DNA of 19,728 nt. It comes from Trachelipus rathkii. Taxonomy: Eukaryota > Arthropoda > Malacostraca > Isopoda > Trachelipodidae. Under the pieces are notes generated by a model, which was not told the origin of the DNA, made no database searches, and was given only the letters and a program-made list of their open reading frames with translations. The position numbers were made by a program, and so were the translations under genes. The stretch lies in the NCBI GenBank assembly GCA_015478945.1, contig JABUQX010014801.1, positions 1 to 19,728 on the forward strand. Reading direction: 5' to 3'. This document shows positions 9,126 to 17,149 of the stretch, in pieces; position 1 is the first letter of the stretch; each line of letters begins with the position of its first letter.

Positions 9126-9247
9126 GATTTTTTAGGTAAGCTTGCTGTTGTGGAAAGGAACAAAAGAAGTAAGTGTTTTCGGGTTCGGGGCAATAATTCA
9201 ACGGAAAACAGGTCAGTAAACAATAGACCCTGTTAAGAGGGGTTTTA

Positions 9248-9442
9248 GTGAATACATATGGTACACTAAAGCAGCCTCTCTTCTCTTCTACAGGTAATAG
9301 ACCAAATGTTAATAAAATAAATTATGGTTTTTGTTCATCCTGTAATCGACATTGTAAATATCTATATCTAGAATTAAGAATAAAACTTATCAGAAATAAG
9401 TTATATCCAAGAGTCATTCTTCAGTTAATTGATCTATGGTGA
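9248..9442 (+). other. Open frame inside the 5' LTR (unrecognised)
   Basis: The frame gives 64 residues with the core INYGFCSSCNRHCKYLY then LELRIKLIRNKLYPRVILQL. It begins with GTG and contains no usable ATG. After the TGA at 9440-9442 the same frame stays open to a TAG at 9554-9556 (WDHRYGRAKHVGHSH, then VDEGLLALIVLK). Composition is protein-like, with a CxxCxxxC cluster and basic and aliphatic segments. A good 3' splice site (ttctcttctacag) falls just before residue N of NRPNVNK, and a donor-like AGGTAAGC lies near the LTR start. I do not recognise a family. The identical copy at 14015-14209 is expected from LTR duplication and is not independent support. Confidence 0.35.
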
Positions 9443-9556
9443 TGGGATCATCGATATGGGAGGGCCAAACACGTGGGACACAGCCATGTTGATGAGGGAC
9501 TATTAGCCCTTATAGTTCTTAAGAGTATATCACTATCGTGTGTGTGTGTTTTGTAG

Positions 9557-9566
9557 TATTTATAAG
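9557..9566 (+). promoter_or_regulatory. TATA-like box in 5' LTR
   Basis: TATTTATAAG lies about 200 bp before the LTR end, a reasonable place for the element's promoter. It is assigned by motif alone in an AT-rich context. Confidence 0.3.
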
Positions 9567-9792
9567 TCATTATTATTAAGAAACTAATATAACTCATATA
9601 ACTAAATGAAGAATATTAACCTTCATAATCCTAACATAATTCATCCTCTATATTATTCTTTTCCTGGTCTTCTTTGCTCTCATCAATATTATTGTGAATT
9701 CGCCATCTGTCATTGTCAGGTATTGTAAGATATATATACATATATTAGTCATTTTTTGTCTTATACTCAGTTTATTTTATTAACAACCTCAT

Positions 9793-10650
9793 ATGAGAAT
9801 GGGAGGTTCAAGGGATGACAGGAAGGAAGCAGGGAAAGAGATGGGACAACATAGGGATAGGAGTTGTCCGAGTTTCGGGGGGGAGGATGATGGAGAGTTT
9901 GAGTTGTGGTTGGATCGGGTAACAGCATGGGAAGCATGTGTGGAAGGAATTGCTAGATATCCGGGAATAGAAGTTAAATCAAGTTTGAACGAAAAAGCGG
10001 TTAGGGTGATCCAAGGAATACCAGATGAACAACTGAAGAAGAAAGATGGAGAAAAATTGATATTAAAGACACTAAAGGGTGTAGACGGGAGAAATTTAGT
10101 GAGTGTTAGATGCAATAGGATGAGACTTTTAATTAACATTCAAAGAAAGAAAGAGGAGAATATGGCAATGTACATACAGAGTCTTGAGGGAATATATGAG
10201 GATTGTGAGAAGATTGGAGAAATGAAAGAATCTTTGCAGAGAATATTTTGTGAGAAAGAGAAAAGGAAAGAAGGGAGAGAGAGAGTATACTGGGAGGACA
10301 TAAGGGAAGAGAGTGATTGGTCAGAAAATGTTGAAGGAATTTTGGATACTGGATGCGTAGCAACTATTTGTGGGGAAAAGTGGCTAGGGAAGGTGTTAGT
10401 GAATGTAAAGGGGGAAGACCTTAAGAAAATGAATGAAGAACAAGAATTGGTAACAGGACATTATGTATTCGGGGAGAATAAGTATGAGGCTTTCAAAGCA
10501 GTTAAGATACCATGTAGAGTAGGGGGAATTAAATTTTGGATTAGGACAGAAGTTGTAAAAGGGGAAATTCCATGGTTAATAGGAAGACAAACAATGGAAA
10601 AAACGAAAGAATTTTATTTTAACTTGTTAATCATTATTGGATATTTTTAA
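9793..10650 (+). CDS. Copia Gag-protease (285 aa, shortened)
   Basis: The first ATG lies 23 nt past the 5' LTR; an in-frame TAA at 9781 fixes this as the earliest Met. Residues about 1-160 are Gag-like. CPSFGGEDDGEFELWLDRVT matches the usual 'FDG--YE-W--RV--W' start, and KKEENMAMYIQSLEGIYEDC fits the capsid C-terminal part. Residues about 180-275 are an aspartic protease, with ILDTGCVATICG (catalytic Asp at residue 185) and the C-terminal IPWLIGRQTM block. No CCHC zinc knuckle is present: Gag passes from KESLQRIFCEKEKRK to ENVEGILDTG within about 30 residues. An internal deletion of the nucleocapsid and Gag-protease border is the likely cause. The TAA at 10648-10650 cuts off the protease tail, although the same frame stays open beyond it to about 10746. 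The product would assemble particles and cleave the polyprotein. Confidence 0.85.
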   Translation: MRMGGSRDDRKEAGKEMGQHRDRSCPSFGGEDDGEFELWLDRVTAWEACVEGIARYPGIEVKSSLNEKAVRVIQGIPDEQLKKKDGEKLILKTLKGVDGRNLVSVRCNRMRLLINIQRKKEENMAMYIQSLEGIYEDCEKIGEMKESLQRIFCEKEKRKEGRERVYWEDIREESDWSENVEGILDTGCVATICGEKWLGKVLVNVKGEDLKKMNEEQELVTGHYVFGENKYEAFKAVKIPCRVGGIKFWIRTEVVKGEIPWLIGRQTMEKTKEFYFNLLIIIGYF

Positions 10651-10804
10651 TTTATTAAATTAATAATAATAATAATAATAATAATGCCAATTTCTAGGAA
10701 GGAAGGAAGGAAAGTGCACAGAGAGGTAACAAAAAGGAAATGTCTGTAAAATTAAGTCTTACACTTTTTGTTTCATTGAGGAAAAGGGAAGAAGAATTAA
10801 ATTA
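10651..10804 (+). pseudogene. Broken protease-integrase linker with (AAT)n
   Basis: After the Gag-protease stop, the same frame runs open through a run of Ile codons (from the ATA phase of an (AAT)n tract, about 10661-10684) to RKVHREVTKRKC and a stop near 10746. The integrase frame itself is open from 10730. A third frame (SVKLSLTLFVSLRKREEELN, about 10742-10803) also looks plausible. In intact copia-type elements this stretch is continuous coding sequence joining protease to the integrase zinc finger. At least one stop and one frame change break it here. The microsatellite and neighbouring homopolymers are the likely sites of change. Confidence 0.55.
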
Positions 10805-12145
10805 TTGAAGCTGCATCTGCAATTTGGGCATGGGAGTGGTGAGAAGATTATGAAGATGATAAGGGAAGCCTATCATAATGAGGAAGGAGTGGGGGAAGAG
10901 ATAATGAAGGATATTGAGGAGGAGTTAAAGGACCTGTGTAATACCTGTAAGGTGTGCATAAGGTATAAGAAAACACCACCAAAGCCCGTGGTTGGCTTTC
11001 CACAAAGCCAGAAGTTTAATGAAGTGGTGGCTATGGATTTGGGGGAATTTAAAGGAAAAATGTTTCTACTTTTGGTCGACGTTGCTACAAGGTTTTGTCA
11101 GGGAACATGGATAAGAAATAAGAAAGGGGAGGAGATAGCAGAGAAAGTATTAGATAAGTGGATTAGTGTATTTGGAGCACCTGAATGTTTCTTCACCGAT
11201 AATGGATTAGAATTTAATAACAAGGAAATGAGAAGTCTAACGGAAAAATTCGGTATACAAATGAGATGTACAGCAGCAGAGAGTCCATGGAGTAATGGTA
11301 TATGTGAGAATCTAGTGGGGCTTGTGAAGGAAAATATGAGAAAATTAGAAGAGGAGGTACCTAATAGGGAGATATGTCTCAAGTGGACTATTGCAGCCAG
11401 GAATAGTCTGTTCATGAAAGGGGGTTATGCCCCTAATCAATTAGTATTCGGTAGAAATTTGGGGGTACCGACTATAGAAGAAGGGAAGAAAAAAATATCT
11501 GTGTTAGAGAAAGGAAACGAATGTGAGATCATAAGAGATACCCTAACTGGGTTACATAGGGCAAGGGAAATACATATAAAACGAGAATCAGAGGACAGAA
11601 TAAGAAGAGCTGTGTTAGAAAACATTAGAGAACACAAACTGGAAGAAGCGCAGATAGGAGAAGAAGTGTATTATAAGAGGGAAAATGATAAAGAATGGAG
11701 AGGACCTGCTAAGGTGATAGGGAGAGACGGGAAGGTAGTAATAGTGAAACATGGAAGTTCTGTGAGATGGGTGAATAGAGTTCACATAACAAGAATACAA
11801 GGTGAAACAACCAATGAAAAAAGAGGGGAATTCGAAGGAGACTCACAAGAGGAAAAGGAACAATTACAGAGGGGTAAGACGAGGAGAAGAGCGCCAGGAT
11901 ATGAAAGAAATTCAGATGATTCTGATAGTGAAGGAGAGAACACTGAATACAGGGGAATTGAGAAGAATAGAGAGGGTAGACAAGAGACAAGAGAAGAGAA
12001 GAAAATTAATAAAGAGACATTACGTAGAAGGTGGCGAAAGAAATATAGGGATATAGGAATGATGATGAGGAAGAAAGAGAAAATTGAATTTTGGGAAGAG
12101 CAGCAAAGAAAAGTAGCAAAAAATATAGTCAAAGCTACAACATAA
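10805..12145 (+). CDS. Copia integrase (pol, first part)
   Basis: The integrase inserts element cDNA into the genome. Residues 4-51 hold the zinc finger: HLQFGH (His4, His9) and CNTCKVC (Cys45, 48, 51). The catalytic core follows: Asp78 in AMDLGEF, Asp132 in FFTDNGLEF, and Glu168 in NGICENLVGLV, a D-x35-E spacing, so the triad is complete. A basic and acidic C-terminal tail follows (residues about 330-446). The nominal start is a TTG; the frame is open from 10730 and has no real initiation codon, so it was presumably translated as part of a Gag-Pol polyprotein. The frame ends at 12143-12145, while the RT frame begins upstream at 12088. An AAAAAAT heptamer at 12118-12124 lies in the overlap, in the phase suited to -1 slippage. 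Confidence 0.93.
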   Translation: MKLHLQFGHGSGEKIMKMIREAYHNEEGVGEEIMKDIEEELKDLCNTCKVCIRYKKTPPKPVVGFPQSQKFNEVVAMDLGEFKGKMFLLLVDVATRFCQGTWIRNKKGEEIAEKVLDKWISVFGAPECFFTDNGLEFNNKEMRSLTEKFGIQMRCTAAESPWSNGICENLVGLVKENMRKLEEEVPNREICLKWTIAARNSLFMKGGYAPNQLVFGRNLGVPTIEEGKKKISVLEKGNECEIIRDTLTGLHRAREIHIKRESEDRIRRAVLENIREHKLEEAQIGEEVYYKRENDKEWRGPAKVIGRDGKVVIVKHGSSVRWVNRVHITRIQGETTNEKRGEFEGDSQEEKEQLQRGKTRRRAPGYERNSDDSDSEGENTEYRGIEKNREGRQETREEKKINKETLRRRWRKKYRDIGMMMRKKEKIEFWEEQQRKVAKNIVKATT

Positions 12146-13857
12146 TCGATATAGAAACCGGAGAGAAGGAGTGGGTAGATTTAAGGTACTACCCAGGAAT
12201 AAGCTGTCTAACTGAAGTTACTGAAGAATCGGAAGAGGAAGAACCCGAAGAACAGACAGACATAGGAGAGAACAGTGAAAATGAAGGAGTGAGGAGTGGG
12301 AGAGAAGAAGAACAGACAAGGACTGAGGAAACGGAAGAAACAGACGATGATCACGGTTTTTATTTTGAAAATACACAAGAGAATGAAGAGTTGGAAAAGC
12401 AACAGCAACTGGAGGCAAAAAGAAGGGAATTAGAGAGTTGGAAAGAACATCATGTTTATAAAGAAGTCGGTTGGTCTGAATGTAAGGGAAAAAAGGTGGT
12501 GAATACAAGATGGGTTATGACAAAAAAGGAAATTGAAGGAAGAAAGGGATGGAAGGCAAGGTTGGTAGTAAGAGGATTCGAAGAAAAAAAGAAGGATCTC
12601 GTAACAGATGCTCCGACATGTGCTACGGAAACACTAAAACTGTGTATTGCGATTATGGGACGGTATGGATGGTCGTGCAAAAGTATGGACATAAAAACAG
12701 CATACCTGCAAGGAGATGAACTAACAAGAGAGGTTTACATCAAGCCACCAAAGGAAGCAAAAAGTGGGAACGTGTGGAAACTTAATAAGGGAGCTTACGG
12801 GTTAAAAGATGCAGCCCGAATATGGTATGAGAAATTATTGAGGGTAATACAGGAGACAGGGGGTAAAAAGAGTTTTATTAATCCTACCATTTATAGGTGG
12901 AAGAAGAAGAATCAGTTAATAGGTGTCATGTGTTCCCACGTAGACGACTTGTTATATGGAGGAACAAAAGAATTTGAACAAGAGGTAATAGGGAAATTGA
13001 AGAGACTTTTAAAAATCGGAAATGAAGAAGAAGGACATTTTAAATACATAGGAGTTGAAATCGAAGAAAGGAAGGAGCAAATTATCCTTAGTCAGAATAA
13101 ATACATACAAGGAATTAGAAAGGACAGGGAATTATACGGTAAGATTGAAAATGGTAGGGAGTTAACAAATGGAGAGATGACAAGGTACAGATCACATATA
13201 GGGAAACTTAATTGGATAGGACAACACACAAGACCAGACATATCTTTTGATGTTAGTGTATTAAGTAAACACAACAAACAGGCAACAGGGATAAATATGA
13301 AAGAAGTAGATAGAGTAATAGAAAAGGTGAGGAAGAAAGAAATGAATGTGGAATTGGATAAACTGAAGGGACGTAAACTAGAATTTGAGATTTTTACAGA
13401 TGCTTCATTTGGTAATGTGGAGGGTATGAAATCGCAGATAGGTTATTTGATAGGAATAAGGGATGAGTTAGGGAATAAATGTCCTTTGCTGTGGAAATCA
13501 GGAGTTGCAAAAAGAATAGCCAGGTCCACTATAGAAGCAGAAACATTAGCCTTAAATGAAGGGATTGATGCGGGAATGTATTTGAGAGAATTATGGACAG
13601 AATTGACGAATGAGGTGATAGAGATAAGAGTGAAAGTAGACAGTAAAACCCTGGTAAATGCTTTGAGGTCAACATCAGGTGTATTGAATAAAAGATTAAG
13701 GATTGATATCGGGTGTTTAAAAGAAAGGGTAGAAAAGAAAGAAGTAAAAGAAATTGAGTGGATACCTACAGAGAAACAAATAGCTGATGTGTTAACAAAA
13801 GATAGAGTAAATGGGAAGAATATTAAACACTATATGGAAAAAGGGAAGGAAGAGTAA
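12091..13857 (+). CDS. Copia reverse transcriptase-RNase H (pol, second part)
   Basis: The frame opens at 12088 after a TGA and has no ATG near its start (12091 is TTG), so expression depends on entry from the integrase frame. Residues about 1-110 are an acidic, Glu-rich linker. The RT domain starts at about residue 120 (ELESWKEHHVYKEVGW). It carries WKARLVVRGF, the first catalytic Asp at 200 in SMDIKTAYLQG, and Asp285-Asp286 in HVDDLLYGG (HVDD instead of YVDD). The RNase H domain follows, with Asp437 (FTDASFGN), Glu482 (STIEAETLAL), Asp517 (VDSKTLVNAL) and Asp566 (IADVLTKD), so all four metal-binding residues are present. The length is full for a copia RT-RH. It ends one base before the purine-rich tract that leads into the 3' LTR. 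No internal stop is present, which fits a young copy. Confidence 0.95.
   Translation: MGRAAKKSSKKYSQSYNIIDIETGEKEWVDLRYYPGISCLTEVTEESEEEEPEEQTDIGENSENEGVRSGREEEQTRTEETEETDDDHGFYFENTQENEELEKQQQLEAKRRELESWKEHHVYKEVGWSECKGKKVVNTRWVMTKKEIEGRKGWKARLVVRGFEEKKKDLVTDAPTCATETLKLCIAIMGRYGWSCKSMDIKTAYLQGDELTREVYIKPPKEAKSGNVWKLNKGAYGLKDAARIWYEKLLRVIQETGGKKSFINPTIYRWKKKNQLIGVMCSHVDDLLYGGTKEFEQEVIGKLKRLLKIGNEEEGHFKYIGVEIEERKEQIILSQNKYIQGIRKDRELYGKIENGRELTNGEMTRYRSHIGKLNWIGQHTRPDISFDVSVLSKHNKQATGINMKEVDRVIEKVRKKEMNVELDKLKGRKLEFEIFTDASFGNVEGMKSQIGYLIGIRDELGNKCPLLWKSGVAKRIARSTIEAETLALNEGIDAGMYLRELWTELTNEVIEIRVKVDSKTLVNALRSTSGVLNKRLRIDIGCLKERVEKKEVKEIEWIPTEKQIADVLTKDRVNGKNIKHYMEKGKEE
12118..12124 (+). promoter_or_regulatory. 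Candidate -1 slippery heptamer (A AAA AAT)
   Basis: In the integrase phase the bases read gcA AAA AAT. Slipping back one base gives AAA AAA TAT and enters the RT frame (KKYSQSYN). It sits within the only window, 12088-12142, where both frames are open. Alternatively one A is missing from a homopolymer through mutation or sequence error. GalEa/copia elements usually use one long Gag-Pol frame. Confidence 0.35.
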
Positions 13858-13891
13858 AAGGAAAAGAAAAGGGAGAAAAAAGGGGTAAGAT
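13858..13891 (+). promoter_or_regulatory. Polypurine tract before 3' LTR
   Basis: Almost pure A/G (aaggaaaagaaaagggagaa, then aaaaggggtaagat) from the RT stop to the TG of the 3' LTR, interrupted only by T at 13886 and 13891. It has the position and composition of the plus-strand primer site of LTR retrotransposons. Confidence 0.8.
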
Positions 13892-14548
13892 TGATTTTTT
13901 AGGTAAGCTTGCTGTTGTGGAAAGGAACAAAAGAAGTAAGTGTTTTCGGGTTCGGGGCAATAATACAACGGAAAACAGGTCAGTAAACAATAGACCCTGT
14001 TAAGAGGGGTTTTAGTGAATACATATGGTACACTAAAGCAGCCTCTCTTCTCTTCTACAGGTAATAGACCAAATGTTAATAAAATAAATTATGGTTTTTG
14101 TTCATCCTGTAATCGACATTGTAAATATCTATATCTAGAATTAAGAATAAAACTTATCAGAAATAAGTTATATCCAAGAGTCATTCTTCAGTTAATTGAT
14201 CTATGGTGATGGGATCATCGATATGGGAGGGCCAAACACGTGGGACACAGCCATGTTGATGAGGGACTATTAGCCCTTATAGTTCTTAAGAGTATATCAC
14301 TATCGTGTGTGTGTGTTTTGTAGTATTTATAAGTCATTATTATTAAGAAACTAATATAACTCATATAACTAATATAACTAAATGAAGAATATTAACCTTC
14401 ATAATACTAACATAATTCATCCTCTATATTATTCTTTTCCTGGTCTTCTTTGCTCTCATCAATATTATTGTGAATTCGCCATCTGTCATTGTCAGGTATT
14501 GTACAGGATATATATACATATATTTAGTCATTTTTGTCTTAATACTCA
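13892..14548 (+). repeat. 3' LTR of the copia element
   Basis: 657 bp, TG...CA, nearly identical to 9125-9769. It has an extra 'taatataac' unit at about 14368-14376 and a few one- or two-base indels near its right end. It carries the same internal features: donor-like AGGTAAGC, acceptor-like ttctcttctacag, AATAAA (14078-14083, the likely polyadenylation signal of the element), TATA-like site and short (TG)n. Confidence 0.95.
14015..14209 (+). other. Open frame inside the 3' LTR (unrecognised)
   Basis: Same 64-residue frame as in the 5' LTR, with no residue change (GFCSSCNRHC core, then IRNKLYPRVILQLIDLW). It is a direct consequence of LTR duplication. No family is recognised. Confidence 0.35.
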
Positions 14549-14678
14549 ATATATTATATATATAATATATATAGTATATATCCATATTATATAAATATAT
14601 ATATATATATACTATATATAATAATATATATATTATATATTATAATTATATATATATAATATTATAATATATATATAT
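14549..14678. repeat. (TA)n microsatellite, right flank of copia
   Basis: Imperfect TA/AT repeats from the end of the 3' LTR to the 3' end of the second LINE. The first five bases, atata, match those before the 5' LTR. With 9000-9124 it forms the array that the copia element split. Confidence 0.9.
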
Positions 14679-14930
14679 CTTCTTCTTTTTCTTCTTTATC
14701 TTCCTCTTTGCCCCAGGACTGGGGGTAAGGTACGTGTCTATGCATCGGAAAGAAAAGCAGTAGAAGTATAAGACAAAAGTCGAAGGAAAAGCCCAGCCTT
14801 ACCGCCCCCCCTGTACCATTAATTAGTGAGAACTCGTCACGACAGAAATCCACCCTAGAGGTTCATTGGACCTCGACGGACGCCTCACTATGGTAATCGT
14901 CAATGTAAGGGTTCATGCCCCTGGCCCAGG
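14679..14930 (-). other. 3' untranslated region of second LINE
   Basis: Non-coding tail shared by both copies. On the plus strand it starts with a CTT-rich run (tcttcttct...), then 'gactgggggtaaggtacgtg', 'gcatcggaaagaaaagcag' and 'ttcattggacctcgacgga'. On the minus strand the LINE thus ends in a GAA-rich stretch followed by (AT)n. Both copies end at this same point. Confidence 0.75.
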
Positions 14931-15690
14931 TTGGCCACAACCATGCACCCATACAAACCCGCATTCCACTCCTATTATGCACCTTATTCTGGCCTCTGCC
15001 AAACTCACAATTCTCTCCTTCAGACATCGTTCCACCGACTCAATCCACATTCTCTTTGTCTCCCAGCCGGTCGTTTCCCCCAACACACTCGCCCACTATA
15101 CATCCGCTTACCAACCGACTATCAATCATCTATTCCACAGGACCAAACCATCTCAAACAATACTTTCATTTATTCTCTCATTTACCCTTTCTTCACACCA
15201 ACACCACACAACTCCTAATACGCGTTCATTCCTCATTTATCAATTCTTCCTCACACCTAGCATGCCCCAAGATTGTCCATCTGAACACATTGAAACTTTA
15301 GATCTATACTTCTTATCGCAGACCATAGTCTCACTACTATACAATAACACAGGGTAACAAACATACCCTCATGTAAGACAACTGCACACGCAACAGACTT
15401 AGTCCTGTTACATTCACCAACGATTTATATATATATACCAGCCACCTTTCCTGCCATTCACAAATTTCCTACTACACTCTGCCTCATCCCTTCCCTTCTC
15501 ATCCAAACACATACCCTAAATATTTAAACTCGACACTTCTTCCAGCTGCTCACATCTAACATAAAACTTCACACTGAGGACTGTCCTCACTGACAACCAT
15601 AACCTACTCTTATCCTACGTTAACTCCAAACTCCTACTTTTGCACACTCTACCAAATCCCTATCCCACTCCTCTCAAAACTTATTTAAGA
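14930..15690 (-). pseudogene. Second LINE C-terminal region
   Basis: Past the RT, minus-strand reading gives ECSRKFVNGRK-like, then GMFVTLCYCIVV, then a segment corresponding to 'RWFGHVERMDDSRLVKR' (here RWFGPVE and DSRLVS, about 15100-15165). RPAGRQRECG and RIVSLAEARIRCI follow at about 14985-15080. This is the conserved C-terminal part seen in this LINE type. It is matched by the second copy at about 19225-19728, where a different frame preserves RIKVHNRSE. Frames are broken at several single-base runs. The plus-strand open frames in the same place are His/Pro/Ser-rich shadows. Confidence 0.7.
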
Positions 15691-16500
15691 TTCGCCACAC
15701 AGAACCAAAATCATCCGCAATAAAAAGGGTAGGGCACTCTTCCCTCATCTCCCATTCTCCCTCATTCTTAACACCATATCCTGCCATCCACACCTCGAAT
15801 TCTTTCATAATACCCCATCCATATACAAAATTGAATAACCAAGAGACATAACACAACCTGTCTCACTCCGCTATTAATCCTACACCAATCACCATTTATT
15901 CTTACACAGGCTTCACTATCGTCATACAACTTTTGATTCCATTCAGAAGCCCTAACACCAACACCAATATATCACTAACACCTGCCATAAAGCTTCCCTA
16001 TTAACCCTATCATACGCCTGTTGCAAATCCATAAAACCTAAATACAATTTATTCTTCTTCTCTCTCATGTTCTCAATCATTTGTTTCAATGTAAAAATTT
16101 GATCCACACATCCTCTACCACTCCTAAATGCACCTTGTTCTTCACCAATCAGTCCTTAGTCACTCGACGCACTCTTTCGACCAAAATACCAGTATATATC
16201 TTCCCTACAACACTCATAAACTTATTCCCCTATAATTCTACAGTTTCCCTTTTCCCTCCTTAACCATTATATAAGGGTACTATTTACCGCTCTCCTCCAA
16301 TTCCCTTGGAACTATACACTTCCATAAACGCCTTTAATTACATCAACTTCCAAATCCAATCAATCACCATCTCGCCTCCGTTCTTGATCATTTCACCAGT
16401 AATTTCATCTATACCTGCAGATTTACCTTTTTCAACTTTCTCACTCTACCCATTACCTCCTCCTTACTAATAACCTCATCCCCAAAATACCTATTCCTTC
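15690..16500 (-). pseudogene. Second LINE reverse transcriptase remnant
   Basis: Minus-strand blocks in order: GDEVISKEEVMGRV (about 16441-16480), KGKSAGIDEITGEMIKNGGE (about 16375-16434), GEEQGAFRSGRGCVDQIF (about 16095-16150), KNKLYLGFMDLQQAYDRV (about 15990-16060, first catalytic Asp present), NSGVRQ (near 15870) and LFIADDFGSV (ADD at 15710-15718, in place of the usual YADD). Between these, stops and shifts are frequent, for example in the stretch where 'GCVMSPWLFN' would stand. The order and spacing are those of a LINE RT palm. It is inactive as it stands. Confidence 0.82.
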
Positions 16501-17149
16501 TTGCACCATCAAACCAACACACATTCACTATCACCTCTTCATTACTGCCAGCTCAATGTTTGGCAGATTTTCGAAGTGTTCTTTCGACACTCTCCACTCA
16601 CAATCCATTTCATCAGTTTACAAAAGCACCATCCCTATTTATATTCTAAAGAGACTCCCTTTACTCTCATCTTAACCTTTTGCGCTTCCTTCCAAAGAAG
16701 CTTCCTATTTTGCCTTGTAAGTCCCCATTCATCCTCCTTCCAAATTGTTCATTTACCTCTTTTTAGCTCCTACGTATGCAGCTTTTTAGTCTTCCTTTTT
16801 TTTCCTCTTTATATAATTCCAGCATCTTTTTTGAGACTTCATCATTGCTTTAGTACATTCAACCCGCTTCTCTTTTTTACCTTTAACCACTTTCATCACC
16901 TCTTTCATTCCACCATTTACTGTTAACAATTCTTACTTCCTACTGTTAGCACAGTCACATACTTCCCTTTGCACTACCTAAAATTTCTTTCCTTCAATTT
17001 GCCCCCAGATTTGTTTCAAGTATCAACTGTTCACATTCAACCGATTTACTAGCGAGCGCTCTTACATACCTTATTACCTTGTTTCTTGTCAACCTAACTT
17101 CTCACTCTTAATTTTAACCTACTTCCTTTTCGTATCACCTTCCTCTCCA

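Larger units (their letters stand above)
9125..9769 (+). repeat. 5' LTR of the copia element
   Basis: 645 bp, TG...CA, matched by 13892-14548. Relative to the 3' LTR it has t instead of a at 9198, c instead of a in 'ataatcctaac', lacks a 9-bp 'taatataac' unit, and has small indels near its right end. Inside are a splice-donor-like AG|GTAAGC (9134-9140), an acceptor-like ttctcttctacag (ending 9292), AATAAA (9311-9316), a (TG)n run (about 9539-9549) and a TATA-like TATTTATAAG (9557-9566). It would drive and polyadenylate the element's transcript. Confidence 0.95.
9125..14548 (+). mobile_element. Ty1/copia LTR retrotransposon, GalEa-like, nearly complete
   Basis: The element is 5,424 bp, with LTRs that start TG and end CA. 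Between them the order is Gag, protease (LDTG), integrase (HHCC, DD35E), reverse transcriptase (HVDD) and RNase H. Integrase before RT is the defining Ty1/copia order. RT phrases such as MDIKTAYLQG, REVYIKPPKEA, VWKLNKGAYGL and SHVDDLLYGG are close to those I know from GalEa-type elements of aquatic animals (family placement is from memory). The LTRs differ by two substitutions plus a few indels, implying a young insertion. Coding is split into three frames by a stop and two shifts, and Gag lacks a zinc knuckle, so this copy may be non-autonomous unless the breaks are sequence errors. It sits in a (TA)n array. Confidence 0.95.

Noticed and set aside
8845..9201. 118-residue minus frame
   Set aside because: Almost wholly Tyr/Ile codons from TA repeats plus translation of homopolymers.
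9800..9815. tgggaggttcaa as a tRNA 3'-end primer binding site
   Set aside because: TGG to GGTTCAA spacing is too short for an acceptor stem, and it lies inside the Gag frame about 30 nt past the LTR.
11098..12508. Several minus frames (11098-11415, 11709-11990, 11782-12132, 12218-12508)
   Set aside because: Ser/Phe/Leu-rich antisense shadows of the purine-rich copia pol gene.
14866..15357. 163-residue plus frame rich in Ser, Thr, His and Pro
   Set aside because: Antisense to the second LINE's C-terminal region, which has the motifs; not a secreted mucin-like protein.
16501..16926. 141-residue plus frame that looks like hydrophobic membrane segments
   Set aside because: Phe/Ser/Leu-rich antisense of the purine-rich LINE strand between endonuclease and RT.
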